A DNA stretch of 64,000 nucleotides from Parapedobacter composti (lineage in GTDB: Bacteria; Bacteroidota; Bacteroidia; Sphingobacteriales; Sphingobacteriaceae). Within the stretch, counting starts at the first letter, position 1, and each line of letters starts with the position of its first letter. A program made the translations under genes and the position numbers. The notes beneath the pieces were generated by a model. The model was not told the origin of the DNA. It ran no database searches and was given only the letters and a program-made list of their open reading frames with translations. Positions 14,994 to 24,130 of this stretch are shown in pieces. The stretch covers positions 1 through 64,000 of the forward strand of contig NZ_FOLL01000016.1 of assembly GCF_900112315.1 (NCBI RefSeq). Reading direction: 5' to 3'.

Positions 14994-15763
14994 CCGTACG
15001 ATTTTTAGGGACAGGAACTTCACAGGGTATTCCGGTAATTGCATGCAATTGCGGGGTCTGTACGTCGTCGGATCCCAAAGACAAACGCCTGCGATCTTCG
15101 GTACTGCTGCAGGTGGATGGCCAGAATATCGTTATCGATACGGGACCGGATTTCCGGTATCAGATGCTTCGTGAAAAAGTTATGCGCCTGAATGCTATAT
15201 TGTTTACCCATTCCCATAAGGATCATATTGCCGGATTGGATGACGTGCGGGCGTTCAATAGACTGCAGGAACGGGCCATAGACATTTATGGTGCGGCTGA
15301 GGTGCATGAGGCACTTAAGCGCGAATTCTATTATGCATTCGGCATGAAGAAGTATCCCGGGGTTCCGGAACTGAACCTGCATGAGATTACATCAAATCCT
15401 TTTTCATTGGCCGGTACCAACGTTATCCCTATAGAAGTAATGCATTACATGATGCCGGTTATGGGTTTCCGAATCGGGGAATTCACCTATATCACAGACG
15501 CCAAAACCATACCGGATTCCGAAATTGAGAAAATTTCCGGAACCAGGGTGTTGGTTGTTAATGCGTTGCAACGAGAACCGCATATTTCTCATTTTACACT
15601 GGATGAAGCCGTCGCTTTCGCCCACCGTATCGGTGCCGAGCAAACGTATTTTACGCATATCAGCCATCGGCTGGGATTGCATGATGAAGTGCAGCGTGGC
15701 CTACCGGAAGGTATTGCGTTGGCTTATGACGGCTTAGTATTAGATGGTTTATCCGCACGATAG
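14990..15763 (+). CDS. PhnP-like metallo-beta-lactamase-fold hydrolase
   Basis: The 257-residue protein belongs to the MBL-fold phosphodiesterases related to PhnP. The N terminus (RFLGTGTSQGIPVIACNCGVC) includes the cysteine pair typical of this subfamily (shown here as CNCGVC, residues 19-24). The metal motif HSHKDHIAGLDD spans 74-85, and further histidines lie in MHYMMPVMGFRIG and FTHISHRLG. It starts with TTG, overlapping the preceding stop. The start is well supported because the conserved FLGTGTSQG motif begins five residues in. The physiological substrate is unknown, probably a cyclic or phosphodiester nucleotide. Confidence 0.88.
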   Translation: MTVRFLGTGTSQGIPVIACNCGVCTSSDPKDKRLRSSVLLQVDGQNIVIDTGPDFRYQMLREKVMRLNAILFTHSHKDHIAGLDDVRAFNRLQERAIDIYGAAEVHEALKREFYYAFGMKKYPGVPELNLHEITSNPFSLAGTNVIPIEVMHYMMPVMGFRIGEFTYITDAKTIPDSEIEKISGTRVLVVNALQREPHISHFTLDEAVAFAHRIGAEQTYFTHISHRLGLHDEVQRGLPEGIALAYDGLVLDGLSAR

Positions 15764-15838
15764 CCACTGTTCGAACAAACCTTTTCCCGATCTTCCTGTT
15801 GTTATAAAAAAAACAGTAATCATTTAACCTCTGTTGTT

Positions 15839-15991
15839 ATGGGAAATTTATTGTATATCATCGCCGTTATTTTGGTTATTATTTGGGCGATCAGCTTTTT
15901 TGGTGGATATGTTGACAGCGGCATCATCCATGTATTGTTGGTTATTGCCGTTATAGCGATTTTGCTGCGCGTTATTCGAAGCGCAGCTTAG
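15839..15991 (+). CDS. 50-aa lmo0937-like membrane protein
   Basis: A 50-codon ORF encodes two hydrophobic segments (NLLYIIAVILVIIWAISFF and IIHVLLVIAVIAILLRVI) separated by GGYVDSG, which is the pattern of the lmo0937 family of tiny membrane proteins. Function in this family is unknown; stress responsiveness is reported for some members. Its last 20 bases overlap the convergent ispD gene. It is easily missed because of its size. Confidence 0.8.
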   Translation: MGNLLYIIAVILVIIWAISFFGGYVDSGIIHVLLVIAVIAILLRVIRSAA

Positions 15992-16682
15992 GCTGGCTGA
16001 TGAGCAATTCCGCTATACGCAAATCTTCCGGAAACGTGATTTTGATGTTACGGGTATCCCCCTTTACCAAGGTAAGGGGATACCCCTTTCGTTCCACCAC
16101 GGAGGCGTCGTCGGTATAAGTTTCCTCTTCGGGTTGCTCATACGCCTCATACAACACTGCACCGTTAAAGGTCTGCGGGGTTTGCATGAGGTACACTAAT
16201 TCCCGCCGATAGGCATTATTTTTCAGGCCATTGTTACTTACAAGCCTTACCGAGTTAGTGCATGGTGTGGCCAATGCCGCGGCCGCCGTACGGGATGCCG
16301 CGGCATAGGTTTTGTCTATCAATGCCGGGGTAACCAATGGCCGCGCCGCATCATGGACGGCGATAAGGCTTTGCGGCAAGTCGGACGCCAGCTGTCTAAC
16401 AACCGCCAGTCCGTTTTTCACGCTCTGAAAACGGGTTTTTCCGCCATCGGCAACCGTATGGGGTATGGTAAAACCATGTTCCTTGCAAAGCGCCGCCCAT
16501 TGATCCCGCAATGTGGCCGGAAGCACGGCGATGATACTTGGCGAACTGTTGCTGTTGTAAAACGCGTTGATGGCATGCATCATCACGGGTGTGCCGTTAA
16601 GCGGCAGAAACTGCTTCGGTACAGCGGTACCCATGCGGCTACCCGCCCCCCCGGCTACAATGATGGCGTAATTTTCCGGCAT
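15972..16682 (-). CDS. ispD: 2-C-methyl-D-erythritol 4-phosphate cytidylyltransferase
   Basis: IspD makes CDP-methylerythritol from CTP and MEP in the non-mevalonate isoprenoid pathway. The 236-residue product has the CTP-binding loop VAGGAGSRMGTAVPKQFLPL, the VAVHDAARPL-type segment (here IAVHDAARPLVTP) and the PQTFNG motif. The ATG at 16682 is preferred; a GTG one codon upstream is possible. It is 17 bp downstream of queA on the same strand and likely in one transcript with it. Confidence 0.95.
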   Translation of the reverse strand: MPENYAIIVAGGAGSRMGTAVPKQFLPLNGTPVMMHAINAFYNSNSSPSIIAVLPATLRDQWAALCKEHGFTIPHTVADGGKTRFQSVKNGLAVVRQLASDLPQSLIAVHDAARPLVTPALIDKTYAAASRTAAAALATPCTNSVRLVSNNGLKNNAYRRELVYLMQTPQTFNGAVLYEAYEQPEEETYTDDASVVERKGYPLTLVKGDTRNIKITFPEDLRIAELLISQPKLRFE

Positions 16683-16699
16683 CACATAACACCGTTCCG

Positions 16700-17749
16700 T
16701 TAAACAATAAGCATGGCGTCGCCGTAGCTGTAAAATCGGTATTTCTCCTTTACCGCCACCTCATAAGCGTTCATGACATGCTCATATCCGCCGAATGCAG
16801 CAATCATGACCAACAGGGTGGATTCCGGGGTATGGAAATTGGTTATCATACTATTCGCGATACTGAAGTCATATGGTGGATAGATAAACTTGCTTGTCCA
16901 GTCGTTCGCAGGTTTCAGGTGCCTGTCGGCCGAAACGGATGATTCTATGGCGCGCATTGACGTGGTACCCACGGCGCATACCCGTCTTTTGGAATCGATG
17001 GCTTTATTCACCGTTTTTGCGGCTTCTTCAGAGATGATGAATTGCTCGGAATCCATTTTGTGTTTGGTCAAGTCCTCCACTTCTACAGGCCTAAATGTGC
17101 CCAGACCTACATGGAGGGTAATCTCCGCAAACTCCACGCCTTTGAGTTCCAGCCGTTTCATCAATTCGCGGCTGAAGTGCAGGCCCGCAGTGGGAGCCGC
17201 CACGGCACCTTCATGCTTGGCAAAGATGGTCTGGTATCGGAATTTGTCCTCCGGGGTTGCTTTACGCTTTATGTACTTAGGCAGGGGTGTTTCACCGAGT
17301 AATTCGATATTCCGCCTGAACTCTTCGTCCGTCCCGTCAAACAAAAAGCGGATGGTGCGGCCGCGCGATGTGGTGTTATCAACCACCTCGGCTACCAGCA
17401 GGTCGTTTTCTCCGAAATATAGTTTGTTGCCTACACGGATCTTGCGGGCAGGATCGACCAGTACATCCCAAAGCCTGAGCTCTTTATTCAATTCCCGCAA
17501 TAAAAACACTTCGATTGTAGCACCTGTCTTTTCCTTGTTGCCATACATACGGGCCGGAAAAACCTTGGTGTTATTGAGAATCATAACATCCTTGTCATCG
17601 AAATAATTCAGGATGTCCTTGAATATTTTGTGTTCTATTTTTCCAGTTTTACGATCGAGTACCATCAATCTGGATTCATCGCGGTTGTCAGTTGGCTCGT
17701 ACGCAATCAGGGATTCCGGTAAATTGAACTTAAATTGTGACAGCTTCAT
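16700..17749 (-). CDS. queA: tRNA S-adenosylmethionine ribosyltransferase-isomerase QueA
   Basis: QueA transfers and rearranges the ribosyl part of S-adenosylmethionine onto preQ1 in tRNA to give epoxyqueuosine. The 349-residue protein shows the typical start ([21 protein letters not shown] in part), the conserved [15 protein letters not shown] region, [10 protein letters not shown] and [10 protein letters not shown]. The ATG at 17749 fits the family N terminus. The open frame runs 52 codons further upstream, but that stretch contains the -7 box and has no family similarity. It is followed by ispD. Confidence 0.95.
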   Translation of the reverse strand: MKLSQFKFNLPESLIAYEPTDNRDESRLMVLDRKTGKIEHKIFKDILNYFDDKDVMILNNTKVFPARMYGNKEKTGATIEVFLLRELNKELRLWDVLVDPARKIRVGNKLYFGENDLLVAEVVDNTTSRGRTIRFLFDGTDEEFRRNIELLGETPLPKYIKRKATPEDKFRYQTIFAKHEGAVAAPTAGLHFSRELMKRLELKGVEFAEITLHVGLGTFRPVEVEDLTKHKMDSEQFIISEEAAKTVNKAIDSKRRVCAVGTTSMRAIESSVSADRHLKPANDWTSKFIYPPYDFSIANSMITNFHTPESTLLVMIAAFGGYEHVMNAYEVAVKEKYRFYSYGDAMLIV

Positions 17750-17812
17750 TGTTGATTTGAATTTTAGAAAGCATTGGAGCAAAATACATGCCCATATACA
17801 GTAATTAGCGCG

Positions 17813-17820
17813 CAAAGTTA
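17813..17820 (-). promoter_or_regulatory. Putative -7 box for queA-ispD
   Basis: TAACTTTG on the minus strand matches TAnnTTTG and would give a leader of about 60 bases before the queA ATG at 17749. No TTG lies at the usual spacing. Confidence 0.45.
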
Positions 17821-17924
17821 AGAAATTATTCAATATTCCGGCGTGCGTTTTTCGCTTTATTATCTTGGTGAAATTAGTTATTTTGGCGTGTAACATATCG
17901 GGCAAGTGTCCGTCTTAAAAGCGT

Positions 17925-19172
17925 ATGATTTTATTCCTGAAACTAATCGGTGAAAGTTTTGGTTTCGCGTTTTCTGCACTCCGTGAAAACCGTACGCGGA
18001 CATTACTCTCGCTATTGGGGGTAACCATTGGTATCCTGATTATTATCGGAGTATTTTCAGCTGTGGCTACGCTTCGGGCGAATCTTGAAAACAGCGTTGA
18101 AAAACTGGGCAGTAGAACCATCTACGTGATGAAATGGCCTTGGGACGGCGGCCCGGATTTTCCGTGGTGGAAATATGTGAATCGGCCGGAGCCGGACATC
18201 CGGGATTACGAGGCGCTGAAGGCCCGGATGACCACGGCAGAGGCCGTGTCCTTTACGATAGACATCGGTAACCGGACAGCGCAGTATCTCAATAATAATG
18301 TGTCTGGTATCACCGTTACGGCAACATCCCATGAATTATATGACATCCGCGAACTTGAGATTGTCAATGGCCGGTACTTCACGGAGTCGGAATCGAACCG
18401 CGGAACCAATGTGGCAGTTATCGGGGCCACGGTAGCCGAAGGGCTTTTTCCGAATACTGAACCCATCGGTAAGTCCATATCCGTCTTAGGCAGGAAGGTG
18501 ACCGTCATCGGAGTATTTAAGAAAGAAGGAGAGGGCATGATATTCGATGTGTCTATGGACAACGTGGTAATGATTCCATTGAATTTTGCCCGCAATGTGG
18601 TAAACATTAGAAGCTACGGGCCTGCAATCTTGGTGAGTGCGGCACCCAATGTGTCTTTGGAAGAAACGGAAAGCGAGTTGAGGGGCGTGATGCGTTCGAT
18701 CCACCGGTTAAGTCCCCAGCAGGAAGATGATTTCTCACTTAACAAGACCACCATTATTACGGCTCAGTTGGACACCATGTTTCAGATGATCAACACGGCG
18801 GGAGGGTTCATTGGGATATTTTCCATCTTGGTCGGCGGTTTCGGCATCGCCAATATCATGTTCGTGTCCGTCAAAGAGCGCACTCATATCATCGGTATCC
18901 AGAAGTCATTGGGTGCCAAAAATTACTTTATACTTTCCCAATTTCTAATTGAGGCCATAGCGCTGTGCCTCATCGGCGGGTTGATGGGGCTTTCCTTTGT
19001 CTATCTGCTTACGGTGTTGGTAAAGCTGACCTTTGACCTCGCTATCGTCGTCAATATCGGCATGGTTATCCTGACGGTGGTTTTGTCTACATTAATCGGC
19101 CTGGTAGCCGGCATTGTGCCGGCGGCGATGGCCGCTCGGATGGATCCGGTGGAAGCGATCCGGAGCAAATAA
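17925..19172 (+). CDS. MacB-like ABC transporter permease
   Basis: This 415-residue protein has the MacB/LolC layout: an N-terminal membrane helix (LLSLLGVTIGILIIIGVFS), a large periplasmic MacB_PCD domain of about 240 residues, and three C-terminal helices of the FtsX type, ending MAARMDPVEAIRSK. The sequence KERTHIIGIQKSLGAKNYFI is the coupling region that contacts the ATPase. No ATPase or membrane-fusion gene is adjacent, so its partner must be encoded elsewhere. The substrate is unknown. A bidirectional terminator follows immediately. Confidence 0.92.
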   Translation: MILFLKLIGESFGFAFSALRENRTRTLLSLLGVTIGILIIIGVFSAVATLRANLENSVEKLGSRTIYVMKWPWDGGPDFPWWKYVNRPEPDIRDYEALKARMTTAEAVSFTIDIGNRTAQYLNNNVSGITVTATSHELYDIRELEIVNGRYFTESESNRGTNVAVIGATVAEGLFPNTEPIGKSISVLGRKVTVIGVFKKEGEGMIFDVSMDNVVMIPLNFARNVVNIRSYGPAILVSAAPNVSLEETESELRGVMRSIHRLSPQQEDDFSLNKTTIITAQLDTMFQMINTAGGFIGIFSILVGGFGIANIMFVSVKERTHIIGIQKSLGAKNYFILSQFLIEAIALCLIGGLMGLSFVYLLTVLVKLTFDLAIVVNIGMVILTVVLSTLIGLVAGIVPAAMAARMDPVEAIRSK

Positions 19173-19197
19173 AAAAGGGGCGGTATCCGCCCCTTTT
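19171..19197. terminator. Bidirectional terminator between convergent genes
   Basis: GGGGCGG (19177-19183) and CCGCCCC (19187-19193) form a stem around TAT, with an A-run on the left and a T-run on the right, so it can serve both the MacB-like gene and the aminotransferase gene on the other strand. Confidence 0.85.
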
Positions 19198-19211
19198 CTG
19201 TGAAGGGTAGT

Positions 19212-20417
19212 TTAACCGAGTTTCGCCAAAGCTTCTTTAATCCGCCTCAACGCTTCTTTGAGGCTTTCATCAGAAGCAGCATAAGACAACCGGATATAGT
19301 TGTTGTTGCCGAATGAATCGCCCCCAACAGTGGCCACATGTGCTTCGTTCAACAGGTACAACGCAAGATCAGCCGAATCTTTGATGGCATTGCCCTGCGG
19401 ATCCTTTTTGCCGAAAAACGAACTGATATCCGGGAAGAAATAGAACGCTCCTTGCGGCAGGTTCGTCTTCACGCCCGGAATTTCTTTCAGTAGGTTATAC
19501 ACAAGTTCGCGGCGCCGTGCGAAAGCCTCTTTCATTTCCAATACGGTATCCAATCCTTGTTCCAGCGCAACGATGCCTGCGCGCTGTGCTATGGAACAAG
19601 TGCCGGATGTGGTCTGGCCCTGCAGTTTGTCATTTGCGGCTGCTATCGCTTTATCCGCGGCAAGGTAGCCAAGCCGCCATCCCGTCATGGCAAATGCCTT
19701 GGAAAATCCGTTGATAAGGATAACGCGATCCCGGATGCTTTCAAACTGAGCAATGGACTCGTGTTTGCCAATGAAGTTGATATGCTCGTAAATCTCGTCC
19801 GAAATGATGTAGACCTGCGGATATTTTTCAAACACACGAACCAGGCTTTCAAGCTCGGCACGGCTGTACACACTGCCCGTGGGATTGCACGGGGACGAAA
19901 ACATGAATAGTTTGGTCCTGGGAGTGATGGCGGCTTCAAGTTCTTCCGGCGTGATTTTGAAATCACTGTCAATCGTGGTGTGGATAAACACGGATTGGCC
20001 TTCCGCGAGGGTCACCATCTCCGAATAAGAAACCCAATAAGGGGTGGGGATAATGACCTCATCACCCGGGTTAATCAGGGTAAGGATGGCGTTGGAAAGG
20101 GACTGCTTGGCGCCGGTGGAAACCACAATTTGCGACACGTCGTAATCCAATCCGTTTTCGTCTTTGAGCTTTTTGACAATGGCTTTCCGCAGTTCAGGGT
20201 ATCCTGGTACGGGTGAATAACGGGTATAATTGTCATCGAGCGCCTGTTTGGCAGCCTGCTTCACGTGTTCTGGCGTGTTAAAATCAGGTTCGCCTACGCT
20301 GAGACTGATGACGTTAATTCCCTTTGCGGCCAGTTCACGGCCCAGTTTGGTCATTTTTAGGGTGGCAGATTCCGATAGGTTATTTATCCTGTCGGAAAGA
20401 ATAGATGGTGTACTCAT
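19212..20417 (-). CDS. Class I aspartate-type aminotransferase
   Basis: This 401-residue PLP enzyme is of the aspartate/prephenate aminotransferase group (AspB-like). The sequence LSVGEPDFNTP near the N terminus, the substrate-binding NPTGSVYS and the PLP lysine in NGFSKAFAMTGWRLGY are visible. It probably interconverts aspartate and oxaloacetate, though activity on arogenate or prephenate is known in this group. The ATG at 20417 is used; the frame also opens at a TTG nine bases earlier. It diverges from the cation efflux gene with about 80 bp between them. Confidence 0.9.
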   Translation of the reverse strand: MSTPSILSDRINNLSESATLKMTKLGRELAAKGINVISLSVGEPDFNTPEHVKQAAKQALDDNYTRYSPVPGYPELRKAIVKKLKDENGLDYDVSQIVVSTGAKQSLSNAILTLINPGDEVIIPTPYWVSYSEMVTLAEGQSVFIHTTIDSDFKITPEELEAAITPRTKLFMFSSPCNPTGSVYSRAELESLVRVFEKYPQVYIISDEIYEHINFIGKHESIAQFESIRDRVILINGFSKAFAMTGWRLGYLAADKAIAAANDKLQGQTTSGTCSIAQRAGIVALEQGLDTVLEMKEAFARRRELVYNLLKEIPGVKTNLPQGAFYFFPDISSFFGKKDPQGNAIKDSADLALYLLNEAHVATVGGDSFGNNNYIRLSYAASDESLKEALRRIKEALAKLG

Positions 20418-20479
20418 GGCGGGCAAACTTATGGAAAATTGCGGACATATTAAACAAGAATTTGGTGGTAACTATTTGT

Positions 20480-20487
20480 TACCTTTG
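20480..20487 (+). promoter_or_regulatory. Putative -7 box for the cation efflux gene
   Basis: TACCTTTG matches TAnnTTTG and lies 12 bases before the ATG at 20500, supporting that start over the much longer open frame upstream. Confidence 0.5.
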
Positions 20488-20499
20488 CCTAAAAGTTGC

Positions 20500-21483
20500 A
20501 TGTTGAAGAGGCAGAAAAACATTATCCGGCTGGCTTTGGGGGTGGGCATCGTGCTGATGCTGATGAAATTCGCGGCCTATCTGCTGACCAATTCCAACGC
20601 TATCCTCACCGACGCCATGGAGAGCATCGTAAATGTAGTGGCATCGGGATTTGCGTTTTACAGTATTCATCTTGCTGCGAGGCCCCGTGACCAGAACCAT
20701 CCCTATGGACACGGCAAGGTAGAGTTTTTCTCCGTTTTCCTGGAGGGGGGATTGATTTTCATCGCCGGTGTGCTGATTTTAGGCAAGGCTGGCTATAATA
20801 TTTTCTTCCCGCAGGAGGTGGGCAACCTTTTGGAGGGCATGGGGCTGATAGCATTTACGGGTTTGGTCAACTTTGTGCTGGGCACGTATATGATAAAGGA
20901 GAGCAGATTGCTCAACTCGTTGACACTCCAGGCAGACGGTAAACATCTTCAGACAGATGCTTACAGTACGGCTGGTCTCCTGGCGGGGCTTTTGGTTATG
21001 TATTTTACGAAGCTGGCCTGGATTGATGTTGTGCTATCTATTGGACTTGGTGTATATATTTTATGGAGCGGATATAAGCTGCTCCGTAAATCCATAGGGG
21101 GGTTAATGGATGAGTCTGATACGAAATTGGTGGGCCAGATAGCGGCCATCCTTCAACGGCACCGGAAAGACGATTGGATCGATGTGCATAACCTCAGGGT
21201 ACAACGGTATGGACACGAACTGCATATCGATTGTCATATCACCTTGCCTAATTATTATGATCTGAACCGGGTGCACGACGAGGTGTCTGCCATAGACACC
21301 ATTGTCAATCAACACCTGCATGCCGACACGGAACTGTTTGTTCATGCTGACCCATGCTTGCCGGCATGTTGCCATTATTGCAGGATGAAAAATTGCCCTA
21401 TACGTAGCGAAATCCAATTCAAAGATATTGTTTGGGATAAAAAACTCATCAGTAAGAACGAAAAGCATTTTTTAGACGGCTAA
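20500..21483 (+). CDS. Cation diffusion facilitator transporter
   Basis: This 327-residue CDF-family exporter moves divalent cations such as zinc or iron in exchange for protons. It has about six membrane helices, with NAILTDAMESIVNVVASG in helix 2 (metal-site aspartate and its context) and HPYGHGKVEFF after helix 2-3. A C-terminal cytoplasmic domain ends with a cysteine/histidine-rich tail (HADPCLPACCHYCRMKNCP), which is unusual and could bind metal. The upstream open frame lies across the divergent aminotransferase gene and is not used. Confidence 0.9.
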   Translation: MLKRQKNIIRLALGVGIVLMLMKFAAYLLTNSNAILTDAMESIVNVVASGFAFYSIHLAARPRDQNHPYGHGKVEFFSVFLEGGLIFIAGVLILGKAGYNIFFPQEVGNLLEGMGLIAFTGLVNFVLGTYMIKESRLLNSLTLQADGKHLQTDAYSTAGLLAGLLVMYFTKLAWIDVVLSIGLGVYILWSGYKLLRKSIGGLMDESDTKLVGQIAAILQRHRKDDWIDVHNLRVQRYGHELHIDCHITLPNYYDLNRVHDEVSAIDTIVNQHLHADTELFVHADPCLPACCHYCRMKNCPIRSEIQFKDIVWDKKLISKNEKHFLDG

Positions 21484-21672
21484 GGTCCTCCTTCGTTGGC
21501 AGCTGCCAGCATAGATATCTTCCATGCAATAACATCGATTTGTCAAGAATGCGTTGCATGGGGTGATTAAGCGATTGCAAAATAGGATTTTATTCGTTCA
21601 TGTGCCACACAAAATGTAGCGTAAAGCGTTAATCACTCGTAACAATATCAAAAAATTCATCATCTTTACCGG

Positions 21673-24054
21673 ATGTTTAAGGAAATAAAGAATCGCTACA
21701 TACGCTACGCGGTCATCACCATCTATGTCATAATCATAACAGTATGCATGGTAGAAGTTAATTTCCTTTGGCTATTCGGTTATTCACCCACATCCAAGGA
21801 TATCAGTAAACCCATTCAGCATGTCGCATCTGAAGTTTATACCGCAGACAGCGTGCTTATTGGGCGTTATTTCAAAGAGGATCGGTCGCCCGTGCCCTAC
21901 GATAGCATTTCGCCCAACGTGGTGAATGCGCTTATTGCTACGGAAGATATCCGTTTCTTTAAGCACAATGGCGTGGATTTTCTGGCTATATTTTCCAGTT
22001 TGGTATCCACTGCTCAAGGCGATAAGCGGGGAGGCAGCACCATCACCCAGCAACTGGCTAAAAACTTATACCGTACTCGTTATAATCATTCCACCGGATT
22101 GTTGGGGAAGGTACCGGGCATCCGGATGCTTGTCATCAAGTTCAAGGAATGGATGACCGCCTATAAATTGGAGGGAAAGTACCGCAAAGAAGATATTCTT
22201 ACAATGTATCTTAACACCGTGTCTTTCAGCAACAATGCTTATGGCATAAAAACGGCCGCTAAACGTTACTTCGATAAGGAAACAGGCGAGCTTACGGCTG
22301 CGGAGGCGGCGGTGATTATCGGGATGCTGAAAGGCACAACACTTTACAATCCGATACGCAATCCGGAGCGGTCACTGGAACGGCGCAATGTGGTGCTGGG
22401 CCAGATGCATAAAGCTGGATTTATTTCGGCCGTGGAGTATGAACAGGCGAGGCGATCGGCGTTGGGACTTCATCCGGGCGACGTGGAGGAACTGGGAAAT
22501 GGCGATTCATACTTGCGTGCGGCCGTGGAACGTTGGCTGGACACGTGGTGTGAAGAATATGGATACGATATTTATGTGGATGGACTGAAAATCTATACAA
22601 CCATCGATTCCCGCATGCAGCGGCATGCGGAAGAAGCTGTAACCGAACAGATGAAACCGCTCCAGCAACGGCTGGAAAATGCATGGCGGGGCGATATACC
22701 ATGGCGGGATTCGGAAGGCAATGTTATTGAAGGTTTTTTGGAAAATCTGGCCGCACGCACAACCTACTATAGCCAATTAGATAAACGATATAACGGCAAT
22801 AAAGACAGTATTTTTTACTATTTGAATGTACCCAAGACAATGGAAGTGTTTACTTGGGATGGCATGAAAGAAGTTCAATATTCGAGCATGGATTCGTTAG
22901 CGCATTATGCTATGATGCTCAATGCAGGACTGATGACCATGGATCCCTACAGCGGGAAGATAAAAGCTTGGGTGGGTGGTATCAATCACCGTTATTATAA
23001 ATATGACCATGTCTTCCAGGCCAGGCGGCAGGCTGGCTCAACGTTTAAGCCTTTTGCTTATCTTGCGGCATTGGAGGCGGGTAAATCGCCCTGCGATAAA
23101 TATGTCGACAGGGCCGTCCGTATCGTTTATTCGGAAGACGGCGAAGAAAAGGTGTGGGAGCCAAAAAATGCGGATTGGGTGTTCAGCGGCAGAGAAATGT
23201 CATTGAGGTGGGCGTTGGGACGGTCGGTCAATTCCATTACCGCTCAGATCACGGAAGAAATAGGGTGGGATAAGGTCGTCGATGCCGCCCACCGCTGCGG
23301 TATCACCAGTCCGTTGGCATCCGTGCCTTCGGTAAGCCTCGGTTCCAATGACGTGAGTGTATTTGAAATGGTCAATGCTTATTCAACCTTCATCAACCGG
23401 GGCAAACGGGTGCAGCCGATATTGGTTTCAAAGATTGTTGACTACGAGGGAAAGACCGTGGCTGAATTCAGCACAACGGCCACCCAAGCGATTAGTGAAG
23501 AGGTGGCTTGGCTAATGTCATACATGCTTAGGGGCAGCATGGAGGAACCGGAAGGTACTTCCCAGGGGCTCTGGGAATGGGATTTGTGGAAAAACAAGAA
23601 CCAGATAGGCGGGAAAACCGGAACGTCGTCCGATTATGTGGATGGCTGGTATATGGGGGTCACGAAAGATCTGGTAACTGGCGTTTGGATAGGTTGCGAT
23701 GAGCGAAGCATCCATTTCAAGAACTCCCAAACTGGTGAGGGATCCCGGACGGCCTTGCCGGTGTTCGGCCGCTTTATGGAAAAGGTATACCGCGATGATT
23801 CGCTCGATTACGAATACGGACCCTTCCCCGATCCAAAAGTGGAAATCAGACGGAAATACCATTGTCCAAGCCCGCGTATTGTGCGGCCGGACAGTACATT
23901 CCGTGATAGCATTGTGCCTTTGCAGATGCCCGGCTCCCCATCACTGGAACATCCGGTGGATATGGAGGAATTAAAGCGGCAATTGGAGAGCGCTACCCCG
24001 ACTGCCGAACAGCCGGAAGAAAGGGGGGGCGACCCGGGGCGGCAGACGGAATAG
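21673..24054 (+). CDS. Penicillin-binding protein 1A-type bifunctional murein synthase
   Basis: This 793-residue class A PBP joins a GT51 glycosyltransferase to a penicillin-binding transpeptidase. One N-terminal membrane helix is followed by the glycosyltransferase motifs ATEDIRFFKHNGVD (catalytic E91) and GGSTITQQLAKNLY. The transpeptidase has STFK with the active serine at 456, SVN at 518-520 and KTGTS from K648. The C terminus is a proline- and acid-rich tail (PTAEQPEERGG). It builds peptidoglycan in the periplasm. The 189-bp gap upstream shows no clear promoter to me. The downstream protease-like gene begins 76 bp later. Confidence 0.95.
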   Translation: MFKEIKNRYIRYAVITIYVIIITVCMVEVNFLWLFGYSPTSKDISKPIQHVASEVYTADSVLIGRYFKEDRSPVPYDSISPNVVNALIATEDIRFFKHNGVDFLAIFSSLVSTAQGDKRGGSTITQQLAKNLYRTRYNHSTGLLGKVPGIRMLVIKFKEWMTAYKLEGKYRKEDILTMYLNTVSFSNNAYGIKTAAKRYFDKETGELTAAEAAVIIGMLKGTTLYNPIRNPERSLERRNVVLGQMHKAGFISAVEYEQARRSALGLHPGDVEELGNGDSYLRAAVERWLDTWCEEYGYDIYVDGLKIYTTIDSRMQRHAEEAVTEQMKPLQQRLENAWRGDIPWRDSEGNVIEGFLENLAARTTYYSQLDKRYNGNKDSIFYYLNVPKTMEVFTWDGMKEVQYSSMDSLAHYAMMLNAGLMTMDPYSGKIKAWVGGINHRYYKYDHVFQARRQAGSTFKPFAYLAALEAGKSPCDKYVDRAVRIVYSEDGEEKVWEPKNADWVFSGREMSLRWALGRSVNSITAQITEEIGWDKVVDAAHRCGITSPLASVPSVSLGSNDVSVFEMVNAYSTFINRGKRVQPILVSKIVDYEGKTVAEFSTTATQAISEEVAWLMSYMLRGSMEEPEGTSQGLWEWDLWKNKNQIGGKTGTSSDYVDGWYMGVTKDLVTGVWIGCDERSIHFKNSQTGEGSRTALPVFGRFMEKVYRDDSLDYEYGPFPDPKVEIRRKYHCPSPRIVRPDSTFRDSIVPLQMPGSPSLEHPVDMEELKRQLESATPTAEQPEERGGDPGRQTE

Positions 24055-24130
24055 CTGAATAAATAATATGTTGCAGATAATTAAACTTTTTAACCGATAT
24101 TCGTTCTAATTGTACCATACACCATTTCCC

